From NCBI GenBank assembly GCA_034331105.1, contig JAXQGB010000012.1, positions 186,001 through 250,000 of the forward strand: 64,000 nucleotides of DNA, written 5' to 3'. A model generated the notes under the pieces. The model worked only from the letters and a program-made list of their open reading frames with translations. It was not told the DNA's origin and searched no databases. Source of the DNA: Caenicola sp034331105. GTDB taxonomy: Bacteria > Synergistota > Synergistia > Synergistales > Synergistaceae. Below, piece by piece: positions 15,736 through 23,613 of the stretch; the first letter of the stretch is position 1; the number at the start of each line of letters is the position of its first letter. The position numbers and the translations under genes were made by a program.

Positions 15736-17481
15736 CTAGACTTCCCTTGGCTGAGACTTGTAGTGGGTATGGAGCAAATGGTGAGACTTTTCGCCGAGGG
15801 GCTTGCCAAGCCAATTGTCGTAAAGTGCAACGATGTCGGGGTTATTGTGAGACTGGCGGATCGTCTTTGACTCATCGACCCTGTAGACGGCCGCTGTTCT
15901 GGCTGCCCTGACTTCGGCATTAACAGGCTGGGGCTGTCCACCGCCGCCTATGCAGCCTCCGGGGCATGCCATGACTTCGATAAAGTGGTAATCGGCCTCT
16001 CCTGCACGGACCTTGTCCATCAGTATCTTTGCGTTTTTGAGGGTATGGGCGACTGCAAGCTTCACAGTCACATTCTTTCCTGCGACCGGGACATCAACAG
16101 TCGCTTCCTTAATGCCTTCCATCCCGCGGACCGGCATGAAGCTGACTCCCGGAAGGTCCTTGCCTTCGTTCAGAACAGCGTAGACGGTACGCAGGGCAGC
16201 TTCCATGACCCCGCCCGTTACGCCGAAGATGACAGCTGCTCCGGTCGAAAGACCGAGTGGACTGTCATAATCTTCTTCCGGAAGGTTCTTGAAATCGATG
16301 CCGGCGCTCTTTATCATCCTTGCAAGTTCCCTTGTCGTAATGACCGCATCAACATCCGGGATCCCGGGGTTGCTCTGGAGCTGCGGCCTTACGCGTTCTG
16401 CCTTTTTAGCGGTACAGGGCATCACAGATACGCTGAAGATATTCTCTACCGGGATACCCTGTGTTTCGGGCCAGTAGGTCTTTGTAAGGGCACCGAACAT
16501 TCCCTGGGGCGACTTAGCTGTTGAAAGGTGGGGAAGAAGATCAGGATACTTCATTTCGATGAAGTTGATCCATCCCGGAGAGCAGGATGTGATCATAGGC
16601 AGGGTGCCGCCATTTACCACTCTGTCAAGGAACTCATGTCCCTCTTCCATTATGGTAAGGTCAGCACTGAAGTCCGTGTCAAATATCTTGTTGAAGCCCA
16701 ATCTGCGGAGCGCGGCGACCATCTTGCCGGTGACGATCTCGCCGGCAGGCAGCCCAAGTGCTTCTCCGAGCGCAACGCGTGTTGCTGGCGCCGTCTGGAC
16801 TATTACATACTTGTTGGGATCTCCGAGCGCATCAAAGACCTTTTCCGTGTCATCTTTTTCGCAAATAGCCGCTGTCGGGCATACCGCGACACACTGGCCG
16901 CAATATGTACATCTGACCTGATCCAGGCCATAACTGAAAGCCGGTTCAACAAGGGTCTTGAATCCGCGGTTAACGAACGCGTAAACATCGAGTCCCTGAT
17001 GTTCGTGGCAAGCTCTGATGCATCTGCCGCACAGTATGCACTTCTCCGGGTCTCGTACGATACTCGGATTGGATTCGTCTTTTTCTGCGACGCGTTTTTC
17101 ACCTGTGTATGGTATTTCACGAATCCCAAGGTCTGCCGCGATAGTCTGAAGTTCGCAGTTATTGTTCTTCTGGCATGTGAGGCATTCCTGGGGATGGTTC
17201 GCGAGCAGCAGCTCCACGACCGTCTTTCTCGTTTCTCTGACAAGGGGGGTGTTCGTATGGACGACCATTCCGTCAGAAACAGGATATACACAAGCGGCAC
17301 CAAGTCCGCGTCCACCTTCTATATCGACTACACATACCCTGCATGCTCCCTCTTTGCTGAGCTCTGAGTGGTAGCAGAGCTGTGGGATGTGTATGCCGGC
17401 GACCTGGGCAGCTTCGATTACCGTATAGCTGCTCGGTACTGATACTGTTTTCTTATCTATAGTTACCTTTACCAGTTCCAT
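15736..17481 (-). CDS. hydA: NADH-dependent [FeFe] hydrogenase catalytic subunit HydA
   Basis: 581 residues. In order: a 2Fe-2S plant-type ferredoxin domain (C36, C47, C50, C64), a His-Cys3 cluster (H96, C100, C103, C109), two 4Fe-4S clusters (C148-C158 and C191-C201), then the H-cluster domain. L1 is TSCSPGW (298-304), L2 is MPCTAKKAE (C356), and L3 is MACPGGCIGGGGQP (C506, C510). L1 has Ser where single-chain enzymes have a second Cys. With HydB and HydC it should form a trimeric complex oxidising NADH, possibly with ferredoxin (electron bifurcation), to make H2. It lacks the extra C-terminal 2Fe-2S extension of some homologues. It is the last gene of the operon, 25 bases after hydB. Confidence 0.95.
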   Translation of the reverse strand: MELVKVTIDKKTVSVPSSYTVIEAAQVAGIHIPQLCYHSELSKEGACRVCVVDIEGGRGLGAACVYPVSDGMVVHTNTPLVRETRKTVVELLLANHPQECLTCQKNNNCELQTIAADLGIREIPYTGEKRVAEKDESNPSIVRDPEKCILCGRCIRACHEHQGLDVYAFVNRGFKTLVEPAFSYGLDQVRCTYCGQCVAVCPTAAICEKDDTEKVFDALGDPNKYVIVQTAPATRVALGEALGLPAGEIVTGKMVAALRRLGFNKIFDTDFSADLTIMEEGHEFLDRVVNGGTLPMITSCSPGWINFIEMKYPDLLPHLSTAKSPQGMFGALTKTYWPETQGIPVENIFSVSVMPCTAKKAERVRPQLQSNPGIPDVDAVITTRELARMIKSAGIDFKNLPEEDYDSPLGLSTGAAVIFGVTGGVMEAALRTVYAVLNEGKDLPGVSFMPVRGMEGIKEATVDVPVAGKNVTVKLAVAHTLKNAKILMDKVRAGEADYHFIEVMACPGGCIGGGGQPQPVNAEVRAARTAAVYRVDESKTIRQSHNNPDIVALYDNWLGKPLGEKSHHLLHTHYKSQPREV

Positions 17482-17506
17482 CTAATGTCTCTCCTCTCAA
17501 CCAGAA

Positions 17507-19297
17507 TCAACCGCGGATGATTGCCTTGAACGGGCATTTTTCCATACAGGCTCCGCACTTAATGCACTTCTCAGGATCGATGGTGTGCTTTCCTTTGGGT
17601 TCTCCGGATATTGCGTCTACAGGGCATACTTTTTTGCAGAGACCGCAGCCAACGCACTTTTCGATGATCTTGTATCCGATCAGCGCTGTGCAGACTCCCG
17701 CAGGGCATCTCTTTTCAAATATGTGGGCCTCGTATTCATCCCTGAAATAACGCAGTGTGGAAAGGATCGGGTTGGGAGCAGTCTGTCCGAGTGCGCATAG
17801 AGCTCCTGCCTTAATAGACTTGGCAAGTTTCTCCAGCTTCTCTATGTCACCCTCTTTTCCGTTTCCTTCTGTAATGGCCGTGAGCATTTCGAGCATGCGT
17901 TTCGTTCCTTCGCGGCATGGTGTGCATTTACCGCAGGATTCAGACTGGGTGAAGTTGAGGAAGAACTTGGCAACGTCCACCATGCAGGTCTCTTCGTCCA
18001 TTACCACCAGACCGCCGGATCCCATCATTGCTCCTGCAGCGATAAGCGAATCATAGTCGACCGGAGTGTCGAGCAGCTCTTCAGGGATACATCCGCCCGA
18101 CGGCCCGCCTATCTGGACTGCCTTGAATTTTTTGCCGCCCATGATGCCTCCGCCGATATCAAAGATGATCTCGCGCATGGTGATCCCCATCGGGACTTCG
18201 GCAAGCCCTGTGTTGTTGATCTTTCCTGTAAGCGCGAAGACCTTTGTCCCCTTTGATTTCTCGGTACCGAGCTTCGCATACTCCTCAGCTCCGACCCTGA
18301 ATATATAGGGAACGTTGGCAAAGGTCTCAACGTTGTTGATGTTTGTTGGCTTATCCCAGAGTCCCTTTACTGCGGGGAACGGCGGACGCGGGCGCGGCAT
18401 GCCGCGTTTGCCTTCGATAGAGGCCATCAGGGCCGTCTCTTCTCCGCAGACAAACGCGCCTGCACCTTCTTTGATATGCAGCGTGAAATTGAAATCGGTT
18501 CCAAGGATCTTTTCACCGAGAAGCCCTTCTTCTTCAGCCTGGGCAATTGCCTGTTTAAGTCTTTTGATCGCAAGCGGATATTCAGCGCGGCAGTAGATGT
18601 AGCCCTCGTCAGATCCAATAGCATAGGCACAGATAGCCATTCCTTCAAGTATCCTGTGGGGGTCGCCCTCAAGAAGGGAGCGGTCCATGAATGCGCCCGG
18701 ATCTCCTTCGTCGGCGTTGCATATGACATACTTTTTAGGGCCGGGCGATTTTGAGCAGAACATCCACTTCATTCCTGTGGGGAATCCGCCGCCGCCTCGT
18801 CCGCGGAGCCCGGTCTTCTTCATCTCTTCCACGACCTGCTCGGGTGTCATCTCTAGAAGGACCTTCGCAAGGCCTTCATATCCGTCCGCTCCGATGTATT
18901 CTTCGATAGAATCCGGATTTATGTGTCCGCAGTTCTTTAGTGCAAGACGATGCTGTTTTTTATAGAACGCGATCTCATCGTAGTTAGGGACCTGCTCAGC
19001 CGTGAGCGGTTCCTTAAAGAGCAGACGTGATACGACTCTCCCCTTGAGTAAATGTTCTTCGACTATTTCAGCAACATCTTCCGGCTTTACGCGGGTGTAG
19101 AAAGTTCCCTCCGGATAAACGATAACAAGAGGACCTCCCTCGCAGAATCCGTGGCATCCGGTTTCAACAAGGCTTACTTCTTCCCGCAGTTTTTTTGCTT
19201 TAAGTTCTGCATCAAATTCAGCAAGTACATCCTTAGCTCCGGATGCGGTGCAGCCGGTACCGGTACAGATAAGTATGTGAGCTCTCACAAGAGCCAT
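17507..19297 (-). CDS. hydB: NADH-dependent hydrogenase diaphorase subunit HydB (NuoF-like)
   Basis: 596 residues. The N-terminal thioredoxin-like 2Fe-2S domain (about 1-85, Cys in CTGTGC and ETGCHGFCEGG) precedes the NuoF core: GRGGGGFPTGMKW for FMN/NADH binding near 170, NADEGDPGAFMDR near 200, and the 4Fe-4S motif SCGKCTPCREGT near 460. Two C-terminal 4Fe-4S motifs (CVGCGLCKKVCP and CIKCGACMEKCP, about 545-590) are the extension found in bifurcating hydrogenases and absent from complex I NuoF. It binds FMN and NAD(H) and passes electrons to HydA. It is closely paralogous to the protein at 21803-23596. Confidence 0.95.
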   Translation of the reverse strand: MALVRAHILICTGTGCTASGAKDVLAEFDAELKAKKLREEVSLVETGCHGFCEGGPLVIVYPEGTFYTRVKPEDVAEIVEEHLLKGRVVSRLLFKEPLTAEQVPNYDEIAFYKKQHRLALKNCGHINPDSIEEYIGADGYEGLAKVLLEMTPEQVVEEMKKTGLRGRGGGGFPTGMKWMFCSKSPGPKKYVICNADEGDPGAFMDRSLLEGDPHRILEGMAICAYAIGSDEGYIYCRAEYPLAIKRLKQAIAQAEEEGLLGEKILGTDFNFTLHIKEGAGAFVCGEETALMASIEGKRGMPRPRPPFPAVKGLWDKPTNINNVETFANVPYIFRVGAEEYAKLGTEKSKGTKVFALTGKINNTGLAEVPMGITMREIIFDIGGGIMGGKKFKAVQIGGPSGGCIPEELLDTPVDYDSLIAAGAMMGSGGLVVMDEETCMVDVAKFFLNFTQSESCGKCTPCREGTKRMLEMLTAITEGNGKEGDIEKLEKLAKSIKAGALCALGQTAPNPILSTLRYFRDEYEAHIFEKRCPAGVCTALIGYKIIEKCVGCGLCKKVCPVDAISGEPKGKHTIDPEKCIKCGACMEKCPFKAIIRG

Positions 19298-19317
19298 CGT
19301 AAATTCCTCCCCCAGTC

Positions 19318-19695
19318 CTATTCTTTGTTGGGGATCTTAGCCACAACAAGATCCTCTACAATGTTTCCGTTTACAAGGTGGTCGGCGATTATGCGGGGAA
19401 CATCCGCTGGATATACCGGTCCGTAGGTGACTCTGTCTTCGCCGGGGCGCACTATATCCATAAGGGGTTCCTTCTGACACATGCCTATGCACCCTGTCTG
19501 AAGGACTGAAACATTATTCAGGTTGCGCTTTGCAAGCTCTTCAAGGACAGCGGCCAAAACTTCACGGGCACCCGCCGCGATCCCGCAGGTCCCCATTCCG
19601 ATTATGACCTGTGTATCATTATTCTTGCGGGCTTTTGTCTGCATCTGTGATTCCATTTTTATTTTCCTGAGATCTTCAAGGCTTTTTATAGTCAT
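19318..19695 (-). CDS. Thioredoxin-like 2Fe-2S protein of the hydrogenase operon
   Basis: 125 residues, a thioredoxin-fold [2Fe-2S] domain with four Cys in the pattern MGTCGIAAG and QTGCIGMCQKEPL. It is a free-standing version of the domain that begins HydB. Small proteins of this kind lie between the NuoE-like and NuoF-like genes in many bifurcating hydrogenase operons (sometimes named hydD), but their role in the complex is not settled. It is spaced 18-20 bases from both neighbours, in one transcript. The paralogue at 21418-21789 lies in the formate dehydrogenase operon in the same relative position. Confidence 0.88.
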   Translation of the reverse strand: MTIKSLEDLRKIKMESQMQTKARKNNDTQVIIGMGTCGIAAGAREVLAAVLEELAKRNLNNVSVLQTGCIGMCQKEPLMDIVRPGEDRVTYGPVYPADVPRIIADHLVNGNIVEDLVVAKIPNKE

Positions 19696-19713
19696 TGATA
19701 TCCCCTGCCTTTC

Positions 19714-20196
19714 TTACTTTATATGATACTTTGCAAGCATTGGGCCTACCGCCTCGGCGGTCAGCCTTCCATGTGTGTCATCATTGATCATCAGGCATGG
19801 AGCCAGGCCGCACGCACCGATACAGGCCACTGTCTCAAGCGTGAACTCAAGATCCGAGGTCGTCACCTGACCATCTTTGAGACCAAGATCCTCCCTGATA
19901 GCATTGAGGACTGCCTTCGCCCCGCGGACATGGCACGCAGTTCCCTGGCATGACCTTATTATGTTCTTCCCACGCGGTTCAAGATGGAACTGTGAATAAA
20001 ATGTTACAACACCGAACACCTGGCTGATCGGGACGTCGATCTCCTTGCTGATCTTGATCAGGACATCCTTCGGAAGATATCCGAATATCTCCTGAGCCTG
20101 CTGAAGCACAGGTATAACACTCCCCTTGGTGCCCCGGTACCTGTTCAAAAGCTGATCCAGCTCTTCCCAGGATTTTTCTGACATATTCTCTAACAT
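19714..20196 (-). CDS. hydC: NADH-dependent hydrogenase subunit HydC (NuoE-like)
   Basis: 160 residues of the 24-kDa NuoE family with one [2Fe-2S] cluster. The four ligands lie in CQGTACHVRGA and CIGACGLAPCLMIN. It passes electrons between HydB and the other clusters. I place the start at ATG 20196, where AGGAGGG lies nine bases upstream; a longer reading from 20271 has no such site. It is the first gene of the operon. A promoter candidate lies about 155 bases upstream. Confidence 0.92.
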   Translation of the reverse strand: MLENMSEKSWEELDQLLNRYRGTKGSVIPVLQQAQEIFGYLPKDVLIKISKEIDVPISQVFGVVTFYSQFHLEPRGKNIIRSCQGTACHVRGAKAVLNAIREDLGLKDGQVTTSDLEFTLETVACIGACGLAPCLMINDDTHGRLTAEAVGPMLAKYHIK

Positions 20197-20349
20197 AAAA
20201 CGCACCCTCCTTATGTTCTTCCCAAACCCTCCAGTTCGGGAAGTTTGTATCAGTATTATTATTTTTCCCATATAGAATCGTGATCCTTAGCACGATACAA
20301 AGGGCAGTTGGGGATGGCAAGTTTGAGAAAAAATACACAAACTATGATA

Positions 20350-20379
20350 ATTATATACTCCTCGAGGAAATTATGGCAA
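20350..20379 (-). promoter_or_regulatory. Candidate promoter of the hydrogenase operon
   Basis: Reading on the minus strand: TTGCCA (20379-20374), an 18-base spacer, and TATAAT (20355-20350). The spacer contains the 8-bp palindrome CCTCGAGG, a possible operator. The untranslated leader would be about 145 bases and carries a small stem (CTTCCC with GGGAAG, around 20218-20242). Confidence 0.5.
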
Positions 20380-20899
20380 GTACAATCAATACGTAAGGTA
20401 ATTTTTGCTTAAATTTAAGTATTTTTACCTGCATAAAATTACAATGTGAACAGAACAAAACTGAACAATATCCCAAGAGTAAACTTTTCAGAAATGTTTT
20501 CTGATATTTATCCGTTATTATAGTTCACTTTATTAATCATTGATTTTAACCTTAAATGATTATTTTCGCCTTCTTCTATTTATTATTTTTTTTGAAATCT
20601 TTCGTTTGTTAAGACACAAGGCAACAACTTGATTATTTCTTGCTTTTTCGACACTTTGTACAAGGCGCTTCGGCTTGTAATTTGCATTAATTACTGATAA
20701 ACTTCTCCGCATAGATTGTGTTTCATTTCGCAAACTTGTCCGATGATTGTGTTTGGGGAACATGGACAAGCAAGCTGGTCCCGAAACTTAAATTCATTTT
20801 TTTTGGGTTTTCTCCCTGTGGAGCTATCCGCAGGGATGTTTGTGCGCGCATAGAGTTCTTTCTTTTATTATAAGAGATTTTTCCGACATGCGCTTACAG
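20380..20899. other. AT-rich divergent intergenic region between hyd and fdh operons
   Basis: About 520 bases without a convincing gene. It holds AT-rich runs, a 9-bp hairpin at 20814-20835 (CCCTGTGGA with TCCGCAGGG, one G-U pair), and a possible plus-strand -10 (TATTAT, about 20866) for the fdh operon. A 69-codon minus-strand frame at 20560-20769 begins with TTG and has no ribosome site. I did not recognise a riboswitch. Confidence 0.5.
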
Positions 20900-20913
20900 T
20901 TTAAACGTTTAAA
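20900..20913. promoter_or_regulatory. Perfect palindrome before the fdh operon start
   Basis: TTTAAACGTTTAAA is a 14-base perfect palindrome ending just before the GGGGG ribosome site of the first fdh gene. It is a good geometry for a repressor operator; the cognate regulator is not known. Confidence 0.45.
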
Positions 20914-20925
20914 GGGGGAAACGAG

Positions 20926-21399
20926 ATGTCCACAGCAACAAAAGATGTTGCACAGGTGACGAAAGATATCGTCGCTCCATGGAAAGGGAAAAGGGGCGGT
21001 ATCATTCCCATCCTTCAGAAAGTGCAGCATGAATTCGGCTACCTGCCTGATGAGGCCATGGTCACAATATCCTCAGAGACCAAAGTCGCTCTGGCAGAGC
21101 TATACGGAGTAGCAACTTTCTACGCGCAGTTCCACCTCAAACCACGCGGACGCCACATTATCAGGGTCTGTCGCGGAACAGCATGCCACGTTAGAGGAAG
21201 CCTTGGTATCCTCGAAAGGGTAATTTCCGAGCTCAAACTTCAGTCCGGCGAGGTAACAACTCCCGATCTCAGGTTCACAATAGAACCTGTTGCATGTATC
21301 GGAGCATGCGGCCTTGCGCCGTGTGTCATGGTAGACGACGAAACTCACGGTCGTCTTACCAAGGACAAGGTCCCCGATATGCTTTCAAAATACGAATAG
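20926..21399 (+). CDS. NuoE-like subunit of the NAD-linked formate dehydrogenase
   Basis: 157 residues, NuoE family [2Fe-2S] protein with ligands in CRGTACHVRGS and CIGACGLAPCVMVD. It is clearly paralogous to HydC at 19714-20196 and opens a plus-strand operon arranged exactly like the hydrogenase one. It likely links the NuoF-like subunit to FdhA, so that NAD(H), and perhaps ferredoxin, exchange electrons with formate/CO2. GGGGGAAACGAG precedes the ATG. The upstream palindrome at 20900-20913 may control it. Confidence 0.9.
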   Translation: MSTATKDVAQVTKDIVAPWKGKRGGIIPILQKVQHEFGYLPDEAMVTISSETKVALAELYGVATFYAQFHLKPRGRHIIRVCRGTACHVRGSLGILERVISELKLQSGEVTTPDLRFTIEPVACIGACGLAPCVMVDDETHGRLTKDKVPDMLSKYE

Positions 21400-21417
21400 G
21401 GCGGGAGGTGACAGAAT

Positions 21418-21789
21418 ATGCCTAAGATCAACAATCTGGAAGAACTAAAAAAACTTAGAGAAAAGTCTATAGCTGTAACTGCCGCCCGTAAGGAAGGCAA
21501 ATTCAGAGTCATAATCGGACTTGGAACGTGCGGGATCGCTGCAGGCGGAAGAAAGATAATGGAAGTCGCCATGGAGGAGATAGCCAAGCGCGGACTCAAG
21601 GATGTTTCAGTTGAGACGACCGGCTGCATCGGCATGTGCCAGAATGAGCCGCTTATGGATATAGTACGTCCGGGCGAACCAAGAGTAACATACGGCAACC
21701 TGAAGCCCGAAGATGTTCCCCGCATAATCGCTGACCACCTCGTAAACGGCAACGTCGTCGAGGAAAAAGTCATCGGAAGACCTGAATAG
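21418..21789 (+). CDS. Thioredoxin-like 2Fe-2S protein of the formate dehydrogenase operon
   Basis: 123 residues; a thioredoxin-fold [2Fe-2S] domain with Cys in LGTCGIAAG and TTGCIGMCQNEPLMD. It is the paralogue of 19318-19695 and occupies the same place between the NuoE-like and NuoF-like genes. A strong GGGAGGTGA site lies in the 18-base gap after the first gene. It is presumed to be an electron-carrying or accessory subunit; the exact role is unknown. Confidence 0.87.
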   Translation: MPKINNLEELKKLREKSIAVTAARKEGKFRVIIGLGTCGIAAGGRKIMEVAMEEIAKRGLKDVSVETTGCIGMCQNEPLMDIVRPGEPRVTYGNLKPEDVPRIIADHLVNGNVVEEKVIGRPE

Positions 21790-21802
21790 GAGGCGTAAGG
21801 AT

Positions 21803-23596
21803 ATGGCAACTTTCAGAAGCCACGTACTCGTCTGCGGAGGAACAGGATGCACCTCAGGAGGATCCGACAAGGTCCTTGAGACCCTTCGCGAAGGGATCAA
21901 GGCCAACGGACTCGATAAGGAGATCACTGTCGTACAGACGGGCTGTCATGGGATGTGCGAGGCCGGCCCAATCGTAATCGTATACCCCGAAGGAACTTTC
22001 TACACTCACGTGAAACCGCAGGATGCAAAAGAAATAGTAGCTGAACACCTTCTCAAGGGAAGGGTCGTTGAGCGCCTCCTCTACAAGGAAGCTATGCACT
22101 CCGAAGCAGTACCGCATTACAACGAACTGCCCTTTTACAGCAAGCAGGTAAGGCTCACCCTGCGCAACTGCGGCTACATCGATCCGGATTCACTTGAAGA
22201 ATATGTGGCACGCGACGGATACCAGGCCCTTGCAAAGGTGCTCACCGAAAAAACACCTGAGCAGGTAGTCGAAGACATGAAGGCTTCCGGCCTTCGCGGA
22301 CGCGGCGGCGGCGGATTCTCTACAGGTATGAAGTGGATGTTCTGCGCAAAATCACCCGGCCCTAAAAAGTATGTCATATGCAATGCAGACGAAGGAGACC
22401 CCGGTGCATTCATGGACCGTTCCCTTCTTGAGGGCGACCCCCACGCGATAATTGAAGGAATGGCCATAGGCGCCTATGCAATGGGCGCAGACGAAGGCTA
22501 TATCTACTGCCGTGCTGAATACCCACTCGCGATAAAGAGGCTTCTCAAATCAATAGGAGATGCAGAAGAGGCCGGGCTCCTTGGTGAGAATATACTCGGC
22601 ACAGGCTTTAACTTCACTCTCCATGTAAAGGAAGGCGCAGGAGCCTTCGTATGCGGAGAAGAGACCGCCCTGATGAACTCCATCGAGGGCAAACGCGGTA
22701 TGCCGCGCCCACGTCCTCCGTTCCCGGCAATAAAGGGGCTCTGGGAAAAGCCCTCCAACATCAACAATGTTGAGACCTGGGCAAACGTTGCACAGATAAT
22801 GTTCCACGGTCCGGAATGGTACGCAAGCTACGGTTATGAGAAATCACGCGGCACAAAAGTCTTCGCCCTTACAGGCAAGGTAAACAACACCGGCCTTGTC
22901 GAAGTCCCGATGGGGACCACCATCCGCGAAGTCGTATTCGACATTGGCGGAGGTATCATGGGCGGCAAGAAATTTAAGGCCGTTCAGATAGGCGGACCCT
23001 CAGGCGGATGCCTCACAGAGGAACATCTCGACCTTCCGATCAGCTATGAATCTCTCACTGCTGCAGGCGCCATCATGGGCTCGGGCGGTCTGGTCGTAGT
23101 TGATGAAGAGACATGCATGGTCGACATGGCCAGGTTCTTCCTTGAATTTACACAGCGTGAGTCCTGCGGAAAATGCATTCCCTGCCGCGAAGGCACCAAA
23201 AAAATGCTCGACATCCTTATCCGCATCACCGAAGGCAAGGGACGCGAGGAAGACATCGACAACCTCATTTACCTTGGAACGCAGATAAAGACGGCATCCC
23301 TATGCGGTCTTGGCCAGACAGCTCCGAATCCCGTGCTTACAACTATCCGCTATTTCAGGGATGAGTACGAAGCCCACATAAGGGAAAAGAGATGTCCTGC
23401 CGGAGCATGCAAGGCGCTTATTACGATCAAGATCGATCCCGCCAAGTGCGTCGGCTGCACAAAGTGCACAAAGGCATGCCCGGTAACCGCAATTTCCGGA
23501 ACAGTAAAACAGCCGCACGTCATCGACCAGGCTCTTTGCACCAAGTGCGGAGCATGCGTCGAAGTCTGCCCCTTCAAGGCTATTGACAAGAAATAG
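21803..23596 (+). CDS. NuoF-like diaphorase subunit of the formate dehydrogenase
   Basis: 597 residues with the same domain order as HydB. It has an N-terminal 2Fe-2S thioredoxin-like domain, the FMN/NADH-binding NuoF core (GRGGGGFSTGMKW near 171; NADEGDPGAFMDR near 200), a 4Fe-4S motif SCGKCIPCREGT near 462, and two C-terminal 4Fe-4S motifs (CVGCTKCTKACP, CTKCGACVEVCP). It should oxidise or reduce NAD(H) for FdhA. The near-identical architecture to HydB, in an inverted operon 1.6 kb away, implies duplication of the whole diaphorase module. AGGAGG precedes the ATG. Confidence 0.94.
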   Translation: MATFRSHVLVCGGTGCTSGGSDKVLETLREGIKANGLDKEITVVQTGCHGMCEAGPIVIVYPEGTFYTHVKPQDAKEIVAEHLLKGRVVERLLYKEAMHSEAVPHYNELPFYSKQVRLTLRNCGYIDPDSLEEYVARDGYQALAKVLTEKTPEQVVEDMKASGLRGRGGGGFSTGMKWMFCAKSPGPKKYVICNADEGDPGAFMDRSLLEGDPHAIIEGMAIGAYAMGADEGYIYCRAEYPLAIKRLLKSIGDAEEAGLLGENILGTGFNFTLHVKEGAGAFVCGEETALMNSIEGKRGMPRPRPPFPAIKGLWEKPSNINNVETWANVAQIMFHGPEWYASYGYEKSRGTKVFALTGKVNNTGLVEVPMGTTIREVVFDIGGGIMGGKKFKAVQIGGPSGGCLTEEHLDLPISYESLTAAGAIMGSGGLVVVDEETCMVDMARFFLEFTQRESCGKCIPCREGTKKMLDILIRITEGKGREEDIDNLIYLGTQIKTASLCGLGQTAPNPVLTTIRYFRDEYEAHIREKRCPAGACKALITIKIDPAKCVGCTKCTKACPVTAISGTVKQPHVIDQALCTKCGACVEVCPFKAIDKK

Positions 23597-23613
23597 GAAT
23601 GAGGTGAGAAAAT

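Noticed and set aside
20560..20769. A 69-codon basic reading frame on the minus strand between hyd and fdh operons
   Set aside because: TTG start, no ribosome site, AT-rich composition and Lys/Arg runs typical of chance frames; no recognisable family.
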